A stretch of 64,000 bases of DNA from Spinellus fusiger (taxonomy: Eukaryota > Mucoromycota > Mucoromycetes > Mucorales > Phycomycetaceae), in assembly GCA_025094145.1 (NCBI GenBank), contig JALLLS010000032.1:248001-312000 (forward strand), read 5' to 3'. Positions 13,137-25,640 of this stretch are shown in pieces. The first letter of the stretch is position 1. Each line of letters opens with the position of its first letter. A program made the position numbers and the translations under genes. A model generated the notes under the pieces. The model saw only the letters and a list, made by a program, of their open reading frames with translations. It was not told the DNA's origin and searched no databases.

Positions 13137-13506
13137 ATGGAAAACTCTGAGGGAAAATTCGTTGACCTTTACATTCCTCGCAAATGGTACGGCACTAGCA
13201 CCAGCAAAGGTTAATGGACTTGTAGTTCTGCCACCAACCGTCTTATCACTGCCAAAGACCACTCTTCCGTCCAGATCAACATTTCTGATGTTGACGCTGA
13301 GGGTCGTTCCCAAAAGACCTTTGCCACCTACGCTCTCTGTGGTTTCATCCGCAAAGAGGCTGAGGCTGACGATGCTCTTAACCGTCTTGCTACCCAGGAT
13401 GGCTGTAAGTTATCGTTGGATACTAGTCAAACATAAAAGAAACGCCCTGTTCATTAACTCTCTTTCTTTCATAGACCTCAAGAACGTCTGGTCTTACCAG
13501 CAATAA
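13137..13506 (+). CDS. RPS21: 40S ribosomal protein eS21
   Basis: Exons are 13137-13186, 13226-13404 and 13475-13506. The product begins MENSEGKFVDLYIPRKCSA and ends DGYLKNVWSYQQ, both hallmarks of eS21, and is about 86 residues as in other eukaryotes. It is part of the 40S head-body region and needed for small-subunit maturation. The first intron is only 39 bases (GTACGG...TTGTAG) and splits the Cys codon of RKCSATNR exactly where the family sequence requires. The coding GC content is higher than in its surroundings, as expected of a highly expressed gene. Confidence 0.97.
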
Positions 13507-13616
13507 ACAGAGAATCATGAATTGATCACTCTCATTCTGTATTCTTTGTATGTTATGAAATAAACTCTAGTGTTTCCATGTTTGTTGTTGTTTTTAAGAG
13601 TGTAAATAACACTAGT

Positions 13617-13622
13617 CACGTG
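13617..13622. promoter_or_regulatory. CACGTG E-box upstream of PSO2-like gene
   Basis: The palindrome CACGTG lies 53 bases before the PSO2 start codon, in the context CACGTGTTATGA. The same 12-mer occurs upstream of the PFK2 gene at 62120. bHLH factors, such as the one encoded at 16482, commonly bind CACGTG; the regulatory link is inference. Confidence 0.5.
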
Positions 13623-13674
13623 TTATGAGAACAGGGTAGACTTCAAAATGATCCAGAGTCACAGTTGAGTTTGC

Positions 13675-15569
13675 ATGTCCTTAAATAAACAAGCCAACGA
13701 TAGCACCCAGCCGTGCTCAAAGGCAGAAAGTGAAGTCGAGCCAGCCAATGACAAGTCTGATGCTGTAGATACCTTTGAGCAGGACCTGGCTCAGGCAATT
13801 CGTATGTCACTTGAGAAGACCAGGACTGAGAGTGTGTGTCCTGTTTGTGACCGTGGTCTTGATCTTGATCCCAGAGAGACAGAAGTGCATGTAAACCAGT
13901 GTCTAGACGCAATGAGTGCAGTGACGACCGAGATGAGTGCCAGTAGTAGTGGTGGTACCAGTAACAGCAGTAGCAGTGTAATGATAAAGACCACCACTGC
14001 TACGACTACTATTGCAGATACACGTAGAACTACTCAACCTACTCTACACATACAATCACACAATAGCTTAAAAAGACTCACGTCAACAACAGCAGCAGAA
14101 CCAATAACAGACGAAGAACAGTCTACCTCTAGTGACTCTACTAAGAAGAAACCTCGTAAACTATGCCCTGAACATAAAAGAGTCAAAGGTAAACATCTAT
14201 GCCTATTTATAAGGAGTCTTGGCCTATTCTATTCTATTCTAATAAATAAAAAAAATAAAAAAAAGACACTCCCTTTGTTGTGGATGCCTTTTCTTATGGC
14301 AGTGTGGATCACTGTGACGGCTACTTCTTAACCCACTACCACAGCGACCATTACGGTGGACTCACTCGGGGATGGACTCACGGACCCATTTATTGTTCTC
14401 AAGTGACAGCGAATCTTGTCCAACAGAAACTTAAGGTGGATCCACAGTACATTGTTCCTCTGCCGATGGACACTCTTTGCACTGTGGGGAATGTGACAGT
14501 GGGTCTAATCGATGCCAACCACTGTCCTGGTTCTGTCTTGTTTCTATTCTCCACAGAAACATCCAAGGGGAAGCAGGTGCGACATCTTCATACAGGGGAT
14601 TTCCGTGCTGCTCCTCGGATGTGTCTTCATCCTCTGATTCGACAGCCAGATAATCCTCCGATCGACTGTCTTTACCTTGATACTACTTACATGTCACCCA
14701 ACTATGCCTTCCCACCCCAGCAAGAGTGCATTCAGGCTGCATGTGATTTAGCAGAAGCCCATGTAAAGATCGAGAGAGAGGCCAATCTTCCTTCAGGACT
14801 GGATCGGTGGCTATCTACTTCTGTCATAAAAACCAAAAAGAAAGCACACAGACTGTTGGTGGTGGTGGGTACTTATTTAGTAGGGAAAGAACGAGTGTTT
14901 ATTGGTAAGTCATAAGACACAAGTGGACAAGGGTGTTCATCTTGTACAGAGGTGGCCAAACAACTGGGATCCAAGATATATGTTACCAGTACAAAGAAGG
15001 AGTTGTTGTTATGTCAGGAGAATCCAGAATTAGAGGCCATGATAACAGAGGATCAGCATGAAGCTCAGGTGCATGTTATTCCAATGAACCATATAAAAAA
15101 AGAGGTAAATGTTGATGCTATTTGTTATTTGCTATTTGCTATTTGCTATTTACTATTTGTTATTTGCTATTTGCTATTTGTTATTTGCTACTTATGACCT
15201 ATGACTTATGCCTATCATTAGAATTTACAGGCCTATCTCAATAGCATGGATCCTCATTTTACTTCTGTCATTGGTATTCGGCCTACAGGCTGGACATTCA
15301 CTGATAAAAAATACACATCACCCCTTGTCATTCCACTACAGCAAGGATCCAGCAACGTGGCTATTTATGGTGTGCCTTACTCTGAACACTCTAGCTTCAA
15401 AGAATTAGAGTCCTTTGTAATGAGTCTAGAGATTCGTCACATTATTCCCACCGTTCATCTGGAGCCATTGAAACTAGAAGAAATGGAGGAGATTTACAGT
15501 GATTGGCAAAGACAGAAATCTAAGGGAACACCCAAAGTAGTATGCTATCCTTCCATAGACTATTGGTAA
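13675..15569 (+). CDS. PSO2: PSO2/SNM1 interstrand cross-link repair nuclease
   Basis: Exons are 13675-14188, 14266-14904, 14950-15104 and 15222-15569. The N-terminus has a UBZ4-type finger (CPVCDRGLDLDPRETEVHVNQC), with a Ser/Thr-rich linker after it. The metallo-beta-lactamase core begins VVDAFSYGSVDHCDGYFLTH; the metal motif is HYHSDHYGG, followed by DANHCPGS and HTGDFR. The beta-CASP part includes VGTYLVGKERVF and ends with YGVPYSEHSSFKEL. Family enzymes are 5' exonucleases that trim DNA at unhooked cross-links in the nucleus. The 15105-15221 intron is filled by TATTTGC repeats. The acceptor of intron 1 is the end of an A-run, which is unusual but keeps the conserved frame. Confidence 0.95.
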
Positions 15570-16481
15570 TAAGTTTTACTGGCATTAGCAAACCATAGAT
15601 AAATGACAAGATATAATTGCTAGTGATTTATGCATGATGAGTGTTTCATTGATAATAAACAATGCATGATGCATGAACAATAAGAGTAACAAGAGTAACA
15701 AGGGTAATAACAAGAGTAATAATAAGTAATCATCATTGATGCAATTGCTTGGTGTATGCTTAGTATAACTCATCTTTAGCCACCACCACTTCTATTTCTC
15801 ACTCGTGAGCCTACCAATAACCACTAATAGCAAACATTAGCTAGTAGCTCATATCAACATACACATAACAAACAACAAACAACAGAGAATATATCTCACA
15901 ATAGCTACACAGGTGTATCCTAACACAGTATTTTTCTTTACTTTAAATCTACTGATTAAAACTCCATCTCTTTTTCTTCTTTTTACTTGGAACAGAAATA
16001 TATCATGCAAGCAGTAAAGATAGAATTGCCGTTGTTTGCATCATTGTTATTGCATAAAAACAAGCACTACCTTCCAATTCCCATTAGAATTGCTTCTGTT
16101 TCCTAATAGAAACCAAGCCTAATCCTTCCCCCCTTCATTCGACCCTCTGCCCACCCATTCTTTCTTTTCTCTTTAACATCACAGTATTGGGAGTGTTTCA
16201 AGTTGTGATACAGTCCATTCCATCTCTCAATCCATGAACATGTGTCACACAAATACAGACTGTAAAGTAGGTGGCTTGTGCTCAAGGGGTTTAAATGGCA
16301 TTCGCAAATAAGAGCCGACAAAAGAACGACAAAAAAAAGAGAAAGAAAAAAAAAAGAAAAAAGTAGAGCAGCCGAGCAAGGTTTTATCGTCTTTAGTGCA
16401 TAGGTTGCATATTTATTTTGTAGACATAAATACAACTCTTTCCAGTTCCATTGCCTTGTTCATTTTCCCTCTTGATCTTCC
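15570..16481. other. Intergenic region, no gene seen
   Basis: This is AT-rich sequence with AACAAGAGTAATAA-type runs near 15690. No frame shows recognisable protein similarity. The right part should hold the promoter of the bHLH gene; an A/G tract at 16330-16365 is the only marked feature. Confidence 0.5.
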
Positions 16482-17431
16482 ATGTATTCACCAGAACAGG
16501 ATTTCCACCTTGAACCCAACCAACACTTTCCTATGGCCTCTGTAAGCACACCATATACTACCGTCGGAGCTGTGCCTGTGACACGGAATCCTCCAAGAAT
16601 ACCTCCCTCCAATGGCTACATGCACCAAAGACAAGGCAACTACGGTGGTGCCATGGCAATAAGTCCATCCAACCCAGTGTCCAGACATAGTATGTCATTT
16701 GCAGACCCACATCCGAATTGGCTTGGGACGAGTCTTGATTCTGCCAGTTCTTCGTTTGGTCACTCACCCATCTTTACGGGAAGAAACCTCATCCTCTCTC
16801 CATCCACTTCTTCTGGACATCTTGAGGGGTTTCATGGTCATGAGGACGATGATCACCAGCAGAGAAAGTAAGTCATAATAATAAAAAGGTCAAAGAGAAA
16901 ACACTGGGCTCAACAATGAACAAGTCTACAGAATATGTTTGAAAAGAGACGCCGAAGAAGAGAATCTCATAATGCAGTAGAAAGAAAAAGAAGAGACAAT
17001 ATCAATGAGCGTATTCATGGTAGGTCCAGCACTCTTTTTCTTTTTCTTTTGAATATGCCATGCCTGAATTGCATGTAGAACTATGCTCTCTTTTGCCGGA
17101 ACGTCTATTGGACACTGCCCCAACAGCATCCAACGTCATGTCTGTCAATACACAGCAGGGTGTTCATACAAGGGCCATCAACAAGGGGACTATTTTAAAA
17201 CTATCTGTAGAACACATCAAAGAACTACGTGAAGAAGTATCTCAGTGCCAGCGCAGAATGTTACAGCTTGAACAAATGATACAAGTGGCAAAGAGAGATG
17301 AACTGACGGAGATAAAGGCTTTGACCAAGGATTCATTACCAAAGTATGCTAATGAAGACAATAATTATACACAGTCTATTGTCCCAACTGTCCAACATGA
17401 GCGCATGGACTCATTTCAGTTTCACCACTAG
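16482..17431 (+). CDS. bHLH-leucine zipper transcription factor
   Basis: Exons fit 16482-16867, 16925-17019 and 17079-17431. The basic region and helix 1 read RRRRESHNAVERKRRDNINE, with the His-Glu-Arg triad (H..ER..R) used to read CACGTG. Helix 2 is KGTILKLSVEHIKELRE, continuing into a heptad-like coiled coil (CQRRMLQLEQMIQVAK). The first ~130 residues are Ser/Pro/Gly-rich and disordered in appearance. The protein resembles the USF/MITF/RTG3-like class, but I cannot assign an orthologue. Exon 2 starts at an AACAAG acceptor, the only choice that keeps frame with LQNMFEKRRRRE. Confidence 0.88.
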
Positions 17432-17605
17432 TTTTCTCCCTAGCTTATTTCTTTGGGTTTTAGAGTCTTTAAAAAACAGCATCCAAAGAAATAACTTTAT
17501 AAACAGAACTATGATGACGCAACTCGAAAGTTTACATTATTTTAAACACCGAACAAAAACAGGTTCTTCTTGTCTCAATGACAGTTCTCTCGTCTTTGAT
17601 CACTA

Positions 17606-20600
17606 ATGGTTCGTCCTTGCCAACACTTGTCGCCAAGCATAAGACAAGTACAGCAGAATGTTATACATAAAGGGGGATATCGAATGTGCAATGGGTATGT
17701 GCTTGAACCCTTGTCATGTTCTCGACGCTCATTTGTCAGCAAAGACACAAAAGGTAAGGCCCTATACAACCTATAAAGTGCTTATCGTCAGAGCCATTGA
17801 GTTCTGTTCTCTCACCCATGGAGGAAATAATTGCTAAATCCACACAACACGAATTATTTGAAAAACAAAAAAAGGCAGCCCACAGGAAAATACCTTTCCA
17901 TGTCATTGCAGCACTCGACAGACATATACATAGTCCTGAGGTATTCGAAATCCAACACCTTCTCGATCAAAATAAGACTGAAGAAGCATGGATAGTATTT
18001 GATAATTACAATACATCCCACAATAAAAATACATTGTCTGAAGCCACGGTGGCCCTGCTACTGTCGGCTCTCTATTCAAAAGTGAAAGCAAACCCCACAA
18101 TCATTGAAAAAGACAGGGCAATGTCAGAGAGACGTCTGGAGAGATTATTAGCCAACACACAGGCGAATAAAATGGAATGGGGTCGTCCAGAAATAGACGT
18201 TGTAGTGGAGCTGTTTGGATTGTTGAATCGCTGGGATAGAGCAGAGCTCATGTTTAGAGGATTCTCCAAATACTGCAGTGTTCTACCCACAACAGAAAGC
18301 TACAATCGAATGATGGCCTCCTATCTGAATCATTGCAGAGCACTGGACCATTCCACACAGAAAAGATACATAGAAAAGATGCGAACCTTGCTTCTGACAA
18401 TGGAAAGAAAGGGGCCCGCGCCCAATATCATAAGCTACAATCTGGTCATTGCGGCTTTAGTGAAAAGTGAACAACTGCACGAGGCAGAGCAGATCTACAA
18501 AAAGATGTCCACTGCACTGATTTTACCAGATAGGATGACCTATAACCTTATGATAACGGGGTGTTTACAGAGACGCCAAAATGAAAAGGAACGTCGAACA
18601 GCCAATCGGTGGATGAACAGAATGGTAGAAGCGAACATTATTCCTGATTTGCGTACATTCAACAATATGATCCTTGGTCTTTCTAAACAAGTCAACTATC
18701 ACCACAATATCAAATCTTATGAGGAAATGATGACCTATGCTAATGCTGCCAAGAACATCTACCAAGTTATGACACGCATGGGTCATGTACCCGACACAAT
18801 GACAATGAATGGATTGATGAAATGCTATTCATTAATAGGGGACGAGGAGGGATTAAACCAAATTGTTAGTCTTATGGGGATAGTAACAGAGGATTCTTTT
18901 GGTTCCAATGATGCCACTACAACCAATACCAATAATAAACCACACCCAAAGGCAGGCAAAAAAATAAATATGACCATTCAACCCGATCTTTACACCTATA
19001 ATATTCTGATTCACCACCACCTCCAAAAAGACCAGACTATCGATGCATTCAAGGTCTATAATCTGTTATCGAAGAACTTTGATGCCGATGCAGTAACTTA
19101 TGGAAGTTTCATCAGCTACTACATTGACAAGAGGGATGTACCAGAAGCACTAAAATACTATGATGTGATGAGACGCAAAAAAATCATGAGCAGCTCTGTC
19201 ATCTACAACATATTGTTAAATGGTTATTTCAAACAACCTAGTCATGCCGAGGCTCTCTTTGATCGACTACGCACCATGGTGGTAGAAGATGTTCATCCAG
19301 ACATTGCCACTTATAACATCAGGATTAGTCATCTGGAGCTCATCAAAAATATCACCAGTGAGACAGATATTAACATATCCCATTTAACCAGTATCTTTGA
19401 AGAAATGATAACAAAAGGACATGAGGCAGACGAACGTACATTTAACATTATCCAAGACATTGACGGAAAGATATCCCCCAGATCCAAAAACACCAAAGCC
19501 ACTATCAAATCCCTATTGGAATCTATGAAAGATGATATCCAACCCAACCTAATACGCTATGCCACCACTATACGTAATGCTGCTATTCAGCACGATATGC
19601 TAAAAGCAGAATATACCTTTAAAAGTATGGTGGATGACGGTATCAAGCCCAATATTTATGTCTTTGCCCATTTAGTATGGGGATATTCACAATTGGGAGA
19701 CCTCGACAAGGCAGAAGATGTAATGAATTACATGTCAGAATCACCTTTCAACATACCTCCTACTGCCTATATATTTGCACCTCTTATTGAGGGCTATGCT
19801 AATGCTGGAGAATACGAGAAAGCTTACAGCACTTTCCGTGAAATGATTGACCGTGGCATTTCAGCCGACACAACCACTTACACCATTCTTACCAACATGT
19901 TCCTCAACTCTTCCTTTGATGATAGTGAAATAAACGCAATTCGAGTGCTTGAGGATCTCAGAGTACTCAAGGAAAATGACAAGGAAGCGTCAAACGGACT
20001 AGATCAAGCCGCATTGTCTGTTCTGATTGAGGCTCACGGAATGGCAGGAGCAAAGAGTCTATTCAATATCAACTCACACAGTGACGAAATCTCTCCCCTT
20101 CAAGAAGTCTCTCAGTGTGATTACCACATCCAGTCAGCCCAACAAGTGTACAACTCCATTGTGGCATCAGGAGCAGTCCCAGACCCACAAGCGGTCACTG
20201 CCATGATCACTGCCCTTGTAAAAATGCAGAAGCTAGAGCTGGCTTGGGAGTTCTGGATAAATATTACAAAACCAGACTCTCTTATCCAAATCACAACCTA
20301 CCATTACAATGCTCTTTTGACTGGGTTTGCTCATAATAAAATGTGGCATCCTGTAGCAAAGCATATGTTTGAGGAAATGCTGAGTGAATCTATTTTTTCA
20401 GATTCCTTACGACTGCCTACCCACTACAAACACAAACGCATTGTAAAACCAGACATTGCCACCTTTGATCTTATGCTGCTGAGTTCTGCCCTGTCGTTTG
20501 ATGAAGAAAGTATTCGTCGATTGTGGCGTCATGAGTGTCGTCCCAAACCCACCTTTGAGGTGTCTTTGGAGAAAGGATCGTCGAGCAGTGGGGCTCCTCT

Positions 20601-20775
20601 TTTGATACGATCGTACTACTATTCACTTACTGCACTGATCAATGATAACTGCATAGAGGAGGCACAGGCACTTTATCATGAGTTTTGTAGTTTGAATACT
20701 CCTGCAGATTCGGCCTCTGTATGGGTAAAGAATATAAACGAAATGGCAATGGCGAATTCACTTGCATCATGCTAA
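17606..20775 (+). CDS. Large pentatricopeptide-repeat (PPR) protein, probably mitochondrial
   Basis: A small first exon (17606-17753) encodes an Arg/Ser-containing, acid-poor leader (MVRPCQHLSPSIRQVQQN) typical of a mitochondrial presequence. A 38-base intron joins it to one long exon, 17792-20775, giving about 1,040 residues. PPR units recur every 35-40 residues with patterns such as PNIISYNLVIAALVKSEQL, PDRMTYNLMITGCL, PDLYTYNILIHHHL, PDIATYNIRISHL and DTTTYTILTNMFL. PPR proteins bind organellar RNA for processing, stability or translation; the target here is unknown. It has no recognised catalytic domain. The ATG inside exon 2 at 17797 would make a protein without the leader. Confidence 0.92.
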
Positions 20776-23647
20776 GGGCCTATGGAAGGGAATAAACTAT
20801 GCATGGAGAGATCAGATATTTTTATGGTTTGATACCATTTATTAGATTTGTACATAGCTTGATTTTTTTTATAATGAAAAATAAAATAAAAACATTTTAA
20901 ATAATAAATAAATAATAAAACATAGACACACTATTTGTCAATCTATTCGTCAACATGTCAATAGGAATCTATCTTTTCCTTGATCTGTTACTAATCGATA
21001 AAGTCAACCCTTTGTGCTTATCATAATTACAAATAAAAAATATAAATAAAAAAGGAGATTAAGAAATTCAAAGGAGGTTTAGACAAAGTTTGGAGATAAG
21101 TATTACAAGTCAAAATATAAAATAATATAAAATAATATAAAATACAAAATAATATAAAATACAAAATAATATAAAATACAAAATATAAAATATAAAATAT
21201 AAAAGAACAAATGTGAGTTTCTTGGTGGGATTAGATATGAATATTTTATAGAGATAGTTTCTATCTATTTGTGAAAGTATTCTAGGACTGCCATCAACTA
21301 TTCATTCGTTATTGACTTATCACTTTATTATCATTATTACACTTTCTCTTCTCATGCATTACTAAAGACTACAATGTAACCTCCTTCTTTTTCATGCATC
21401 AACACAATAAAAAGACAACTCAACTTTAATAAACTGTGTATCAGTTTTATTGTTTTTCATACATAGATATAATAATAATGGGATAAAAGTAGAAGGGTTA
21501 TAAATCACCACTCTCCTTTCAACATCATTGTAGAGATAGACACGCGGAAGAGACGGAGAAAAGGGGAAGAAGGGAGAGAAATGGGTTATGTAAGATGGGC
21601 TTGTACTCTTTTATAGCATAAACAAAAATGAGTCATAATGCTTATTCCATCATCATTTGAGCTTTACTGTGAGTGCAAACATGGTTCTCTTGGCATAGTG
21701 TAGGTGTATCTAGTTTTGATCACGCCCTTCCTCCCAAGTGTGTGTGTGTTTTGGATAAATACAAAAGTTCAAACATAATAAGAAACATATAAAAAAAAAG
21801 AGAATAGATAATAAATAAAGGAATGAGTAGCAGTAAGAGAGTGAATTCTTGCAATCATAAAAGCAGGAACATGGTTACAGTTCTTGTTCAAGACACATCA
21901 GGCATAGAGTTCTTTCTCTGATGATCTGAGAAGATAGCTATAGTACTATGATCTTTTAGAAACAGAAATCCATGCACTATGAGTCAAGAGAGAAATAAGA
22001 ATTGAAATAAGAATAGACACACATTGGATGGATTTTAGTATCTGCTGCCCTAAAATCACAAGTAGTACATTCTGCACAGTACTTTACTATTACATATTTA
22101 CACTCTATTTCATTTATACCACCGTGAAATGGAACATAGGTATTTGTTACTAATAGAAAAGGTAATTATTCTGTTTGAAAATGAACCTATTCTTACATGA
22201 CTACAAGAGAAAGAGAAAAAAAAGACTTTATCAAAGTCCTAGCTATGTTGATCTCTCTACAGATATCTGTATCCGTGAAAAAAGAAAGAGAATAACTACA
22301 TTATGGGTCTATTGATGTGATGTCTTTATTGGTTGAATGGCTGATAGGTATTCACCCTTTCTATGTTCTCTTTCAATGCCATGCTGAGTGACATTGCTAT
22401 TTATTTTATTTTATTTTCTTCTTTCTTCTTTCTTCTTTCTTCGTTTGGTAGGGGTTTCTACTGTCGACTGCACATCTCTCATAGACTCATACACAATAGA
22501 CTATGAGAGTATCCCCTAGTAGGATTATATTTTTATTTAAAAAAAAAAAAGGCAGAATCATAGCCACCCACGGATGAAACAGAAGAATGAGGTCTGTGGG
22601 TATTTTGGAGTGTTGTTTTGGTATGACCCAATGCCTGTATAGAATCAACAGGTGAGCTCCATGGGGTCAATGCAACAGTGACTGTCCAACAAGAGAATGA
22701 CCTTCTCCAACAAAATATCCAAATTGAATAAGCTATGAATGACAAGAGTAGTACATGGGCTATTACCAGCAATAAGAGAAATGACCCCGTTCTCTTTAGT
22801 GGATGAGAATGACTTAAGACTGATCTGTTGAATGTCTATACTTGCTTGTATTCTGAAACACATTATTGAATGCTAGTTAGGATTCTTCATAACAGTACTA
22901 CTTTGAGGCCATCCTTGCCATTTTTAATGCATTCACCCACTTTGCAATTACCTTCTAAAGCCAATGTATTACAAACACCAAGGCTTATTTCAGTAGAATT
23001 AAATCACACAAAGTTTGGCATCACAAGAAAATCCATGAATGACAGTGTTACCCATTCCACATCTCATCTCTTGCCATCACAGAAAGAGGATAGGCTCATT
23101 GTTGATAGAGATAAAAGGTAGAATAGATTCTTCCAATGAGTAGGATGTCTTTTTATTATTATTATTAAAAAGTAGAGTCAAGTCATGGATTGAGTGTTCT
23201 ATTCTATAGTCATCTAATGTATCTATTTTATGTCTAGTAAAGAAAAGTGATTCTGGTGATAAGACACTTGTAGTATCTATTACTAATAAAGTGCACAATG
23301 GGCTTTATGATCCATAGTCTTAGTGTTGCAAGTGTAAATGTTATATCAAATATGAATGAATCAAATTATTCTATTAAAAAGAGAGAAAGAGAGAGAGGCT
23401 TTTGTGTCTTTACATTCCCATGGCCGTGTTGTAGCCATGTCTTGGAAATGCCTTGAAGAGACAGACAAATTGCAGACAAACTACAGACAAACTACAGACA
23501 AACTGCAGACAAGAGACAGACAAAAAGTGTAGAAAGAAAAAGGAAAAGAAAAAGCGTGGCTTAGGAAAGGAGCATTCCAATGAGAAAAAATAAGAACAGG
23601 GCTAATTTGTTCTCTCTACTCTCTTTTTTTTTCTTTTTTTTTTCGCC
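20776..23647. other. 2.9-kb AT-rich intergenic stretch, no gene seen
   Basis: The stretch contains low-complexity runs: AAAATAATATAAAATAC units at 21115-21205, TTCTTTC near 22420, and CAGACAAACTA repeats at 23460-23515. The open frames (for example 22870-23121) have no recognisable similarity. The first ~150 bases should hold the PPR 3' end; the last few hundred should hold the promoter of the next gene. Confidence 0.5.
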
Positions 23648-25302
23648 ATGTCAGACACAACTCATTCACCTGACATTGTTGAAACCTCCAAAGAGGCGTT
23701 TCTTCAACTCTTGTCACAACTCAATGACACTCAGTTCCACAGTTTTGATACATTTGTCCGGTCTGCCCTCGGTTAGCTATCTCCACAGCCCACCCGTCTG
23801 TCTACCTTTTCTCTTTGTTTGTTTATTTATTTATTTATCTCTTTTTCTTTTTTCTTTTCTGGCTCGTCATAGAGGAATACCACGGCCAAGTCCACAACAG
23901 CAGTCATGGCCACCACGACCACAGTATGAGTTCAGAGAAAGAAGAAGAGATAGAAGAAGAGGAAAATGCACCTGGTGAATTCCAGCCTGTGAGTGATGCC
24001 AAAATGATGCGTCTGGGTCGGATCATCAAAGACATACGAACACGGGTTCCTATATCCGCTGAAGCCCCAGGAGAAAAGACCACCATCCCTAATAGCAAAG
24101 AGGTAAGAAATAATAATATAATATGAAATATAAAATATGAAATATAAAATATAAAATAAAATAGATAGATAGATACTTAGATATTTATTCTTCCCCCTCT
24201 TGTTTTTGTTTTTGCACTGGGTAACCTTATTGAACCTATACTTTTGAGGATAGTTTTCTGATTTTACAACTGAGAACACTGTTCATGTGGATGGATTTTT
24301 ATTTACAGAAGAAGACATTGATGAGATGTGTGATAATGGCCAAGTGTCACGCAATTACTGTCTTGACTGTAAATCTCATCGAACTTCCCCCCTGAGTAAG
24401 GCTGTTTCTATTTTTCTATTTTTATTTTCCCAGCGTCAAATAGGAAAGAACAGCAAACGATCACTTAATTTACCAGGACTATTCTTTCATCTATAGACTT
24501 CATCTCCCATTCCGCATCGGTCCTTCAATTACAGTTCTTGTATCAAGTTGTCTTGGCAGACAAGATCAAGGATAAAGTGATAGTCGATGTCGGATCTCGA
24601 TTAGGCGCAGTGCTTTATTCTGTAAGGGAAAAACAAAAGAGAGGGAGGGAGAAAAGGAGAAAGTACGAGCACAAGAGGTGCGATAAAAAAAGAAAAAAAA
24701 GAAAAAAAAGGAAAGGAAGCTTATTGACTGGTATCATCATTAGGGTTATCTATTGACACGGGCACGCAAACTGATTGGTATTGAGATCAATGCATGGTTC
24801 AGTCAACTCCAGAAATCCATTGTCTCTAAATATGCCATGGGGGATCGCATCAATGTAAGTTGCTACTCGTATGGGTTAGAGTGATGGGCATAGGAACAAG
24901 TACGGGTGGGGTATGGCTAGGGTGTCCTTTCTAACCTATCTTCTATTGCTGTACCCATGACAGATCATTAACAAGGATGTCCAAGATGTACCAGAACTAC
25001 TCTCTAAAGAAGCAGACATCATTGTCATGAACAACGTATTCCAATTCTTTAACCAACCCGCTGTGCAGCAGAAGATATGGAAGTTTATTAAAAGTGAAAC
25101 CGCAAAGAAGCCTGGCCTTTTGATTGTCACTCTACCCTCCTTACAAGAACAGCTGAAGGAGGCTGAGCTTTCTGCTACTAAGCTGATGAAGGGCTGGGTT
25201 AAGGAAGTCAAGTTGGATTACAGTAGTGGATGGTTCCATGATGATTTGAATGAGGACGAATTATATGAAATTAAGCAAGTGCACATGTACAAAGTGCTCT
25301 AA
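23648..25302 (+). CDS. Putative SAM-dependent methyltransferase-like protein, function unknown
   Basis: Seven exons fit: 23648-23771, 23873-24102, 24254-24395, 24497-24621, 24744-24854 and 24964-25302, with all phases consistent (six joined segments; a further split is not excluded). The N-terminus is acidic and His-rich. The C-terminal half has a class-I methyltransferase shape: VIVDVGSRLGAVLY resembles the glycine-rich SAM loop, LIGIEIN gives the acidic end of strand 2, and ADIIVMNNVFQFF resembles motif IV. I recognise no specific family or substrate. The loop VGSRLGA has fewer glycines than the usual GxGxG, so activity is uncertain. Confidence 0.72.
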
Positions 25303-25445
25303 AATAAACACAAATGAATGAGTTTCCTATAGGCAAAAGCGTGTTCTTGTTCCTTGGCTTACCTTTTTCTTTTGTTTTTTACAGAAGGGTCGACAAGTGC
25401 ATATAAAGAGAAATGATGGTAGTCAATGCTAAAAGTGTTTTTTGC

Positions 25446-25640
25446 TTATAAGCTTTTGAGTTTCTGTTGTGTCTTGATGGCTTGGATTGTTTGGCGGTAA
25501 CCGTAGATAAGAATGTCAGCAAGAAAGACCATTGCTGGTGGTGTGATCATAGCAATGACAAATAGTTTTGAAGATTTGACGATAAAGGATACCATATCAG
25601 TCTGCACAAATTCATAGGGTGAATTGAGTAATTTCAACAT
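25446..25640 (-). CDS. Small single-pass membrane protein, unknown
   Basis: A 64-codon frame starts at ATG 25640 and ends at the TAA at 25446. It contains one strongly hydrophobic segment (LFVIAMITPPAMVFLADILI) followed by a basic tail (YRQTIQAIKTQQKLKS). The size and layout resemble small mitochondrial or ER tail-anchored subunits, but I recognise no family. It is convergent with the methyltransferase-like gene, 143 bases away. It could be spurious, but the codon pattern and ending look better than the neighbouring frames. Confidence 0.45.
   Translation of the reverse strand: MLKLLNSPYEFVQTDMVSFIVKSSKLFVIAMITPPAMVFLADILIYGYRQTIQAIKTQQKLKSL

Noticed and set aside
21115..21205. Regular AAAATAATATAAAATAC units
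   Set aside because: Simple AT-rich slippage repeat; no spacers or coding sense.
22870..23121. 83-codon open frame
   Set aside because: No family similarity or splice context; AT-rich intergenic sequence gives frames this long by chance.
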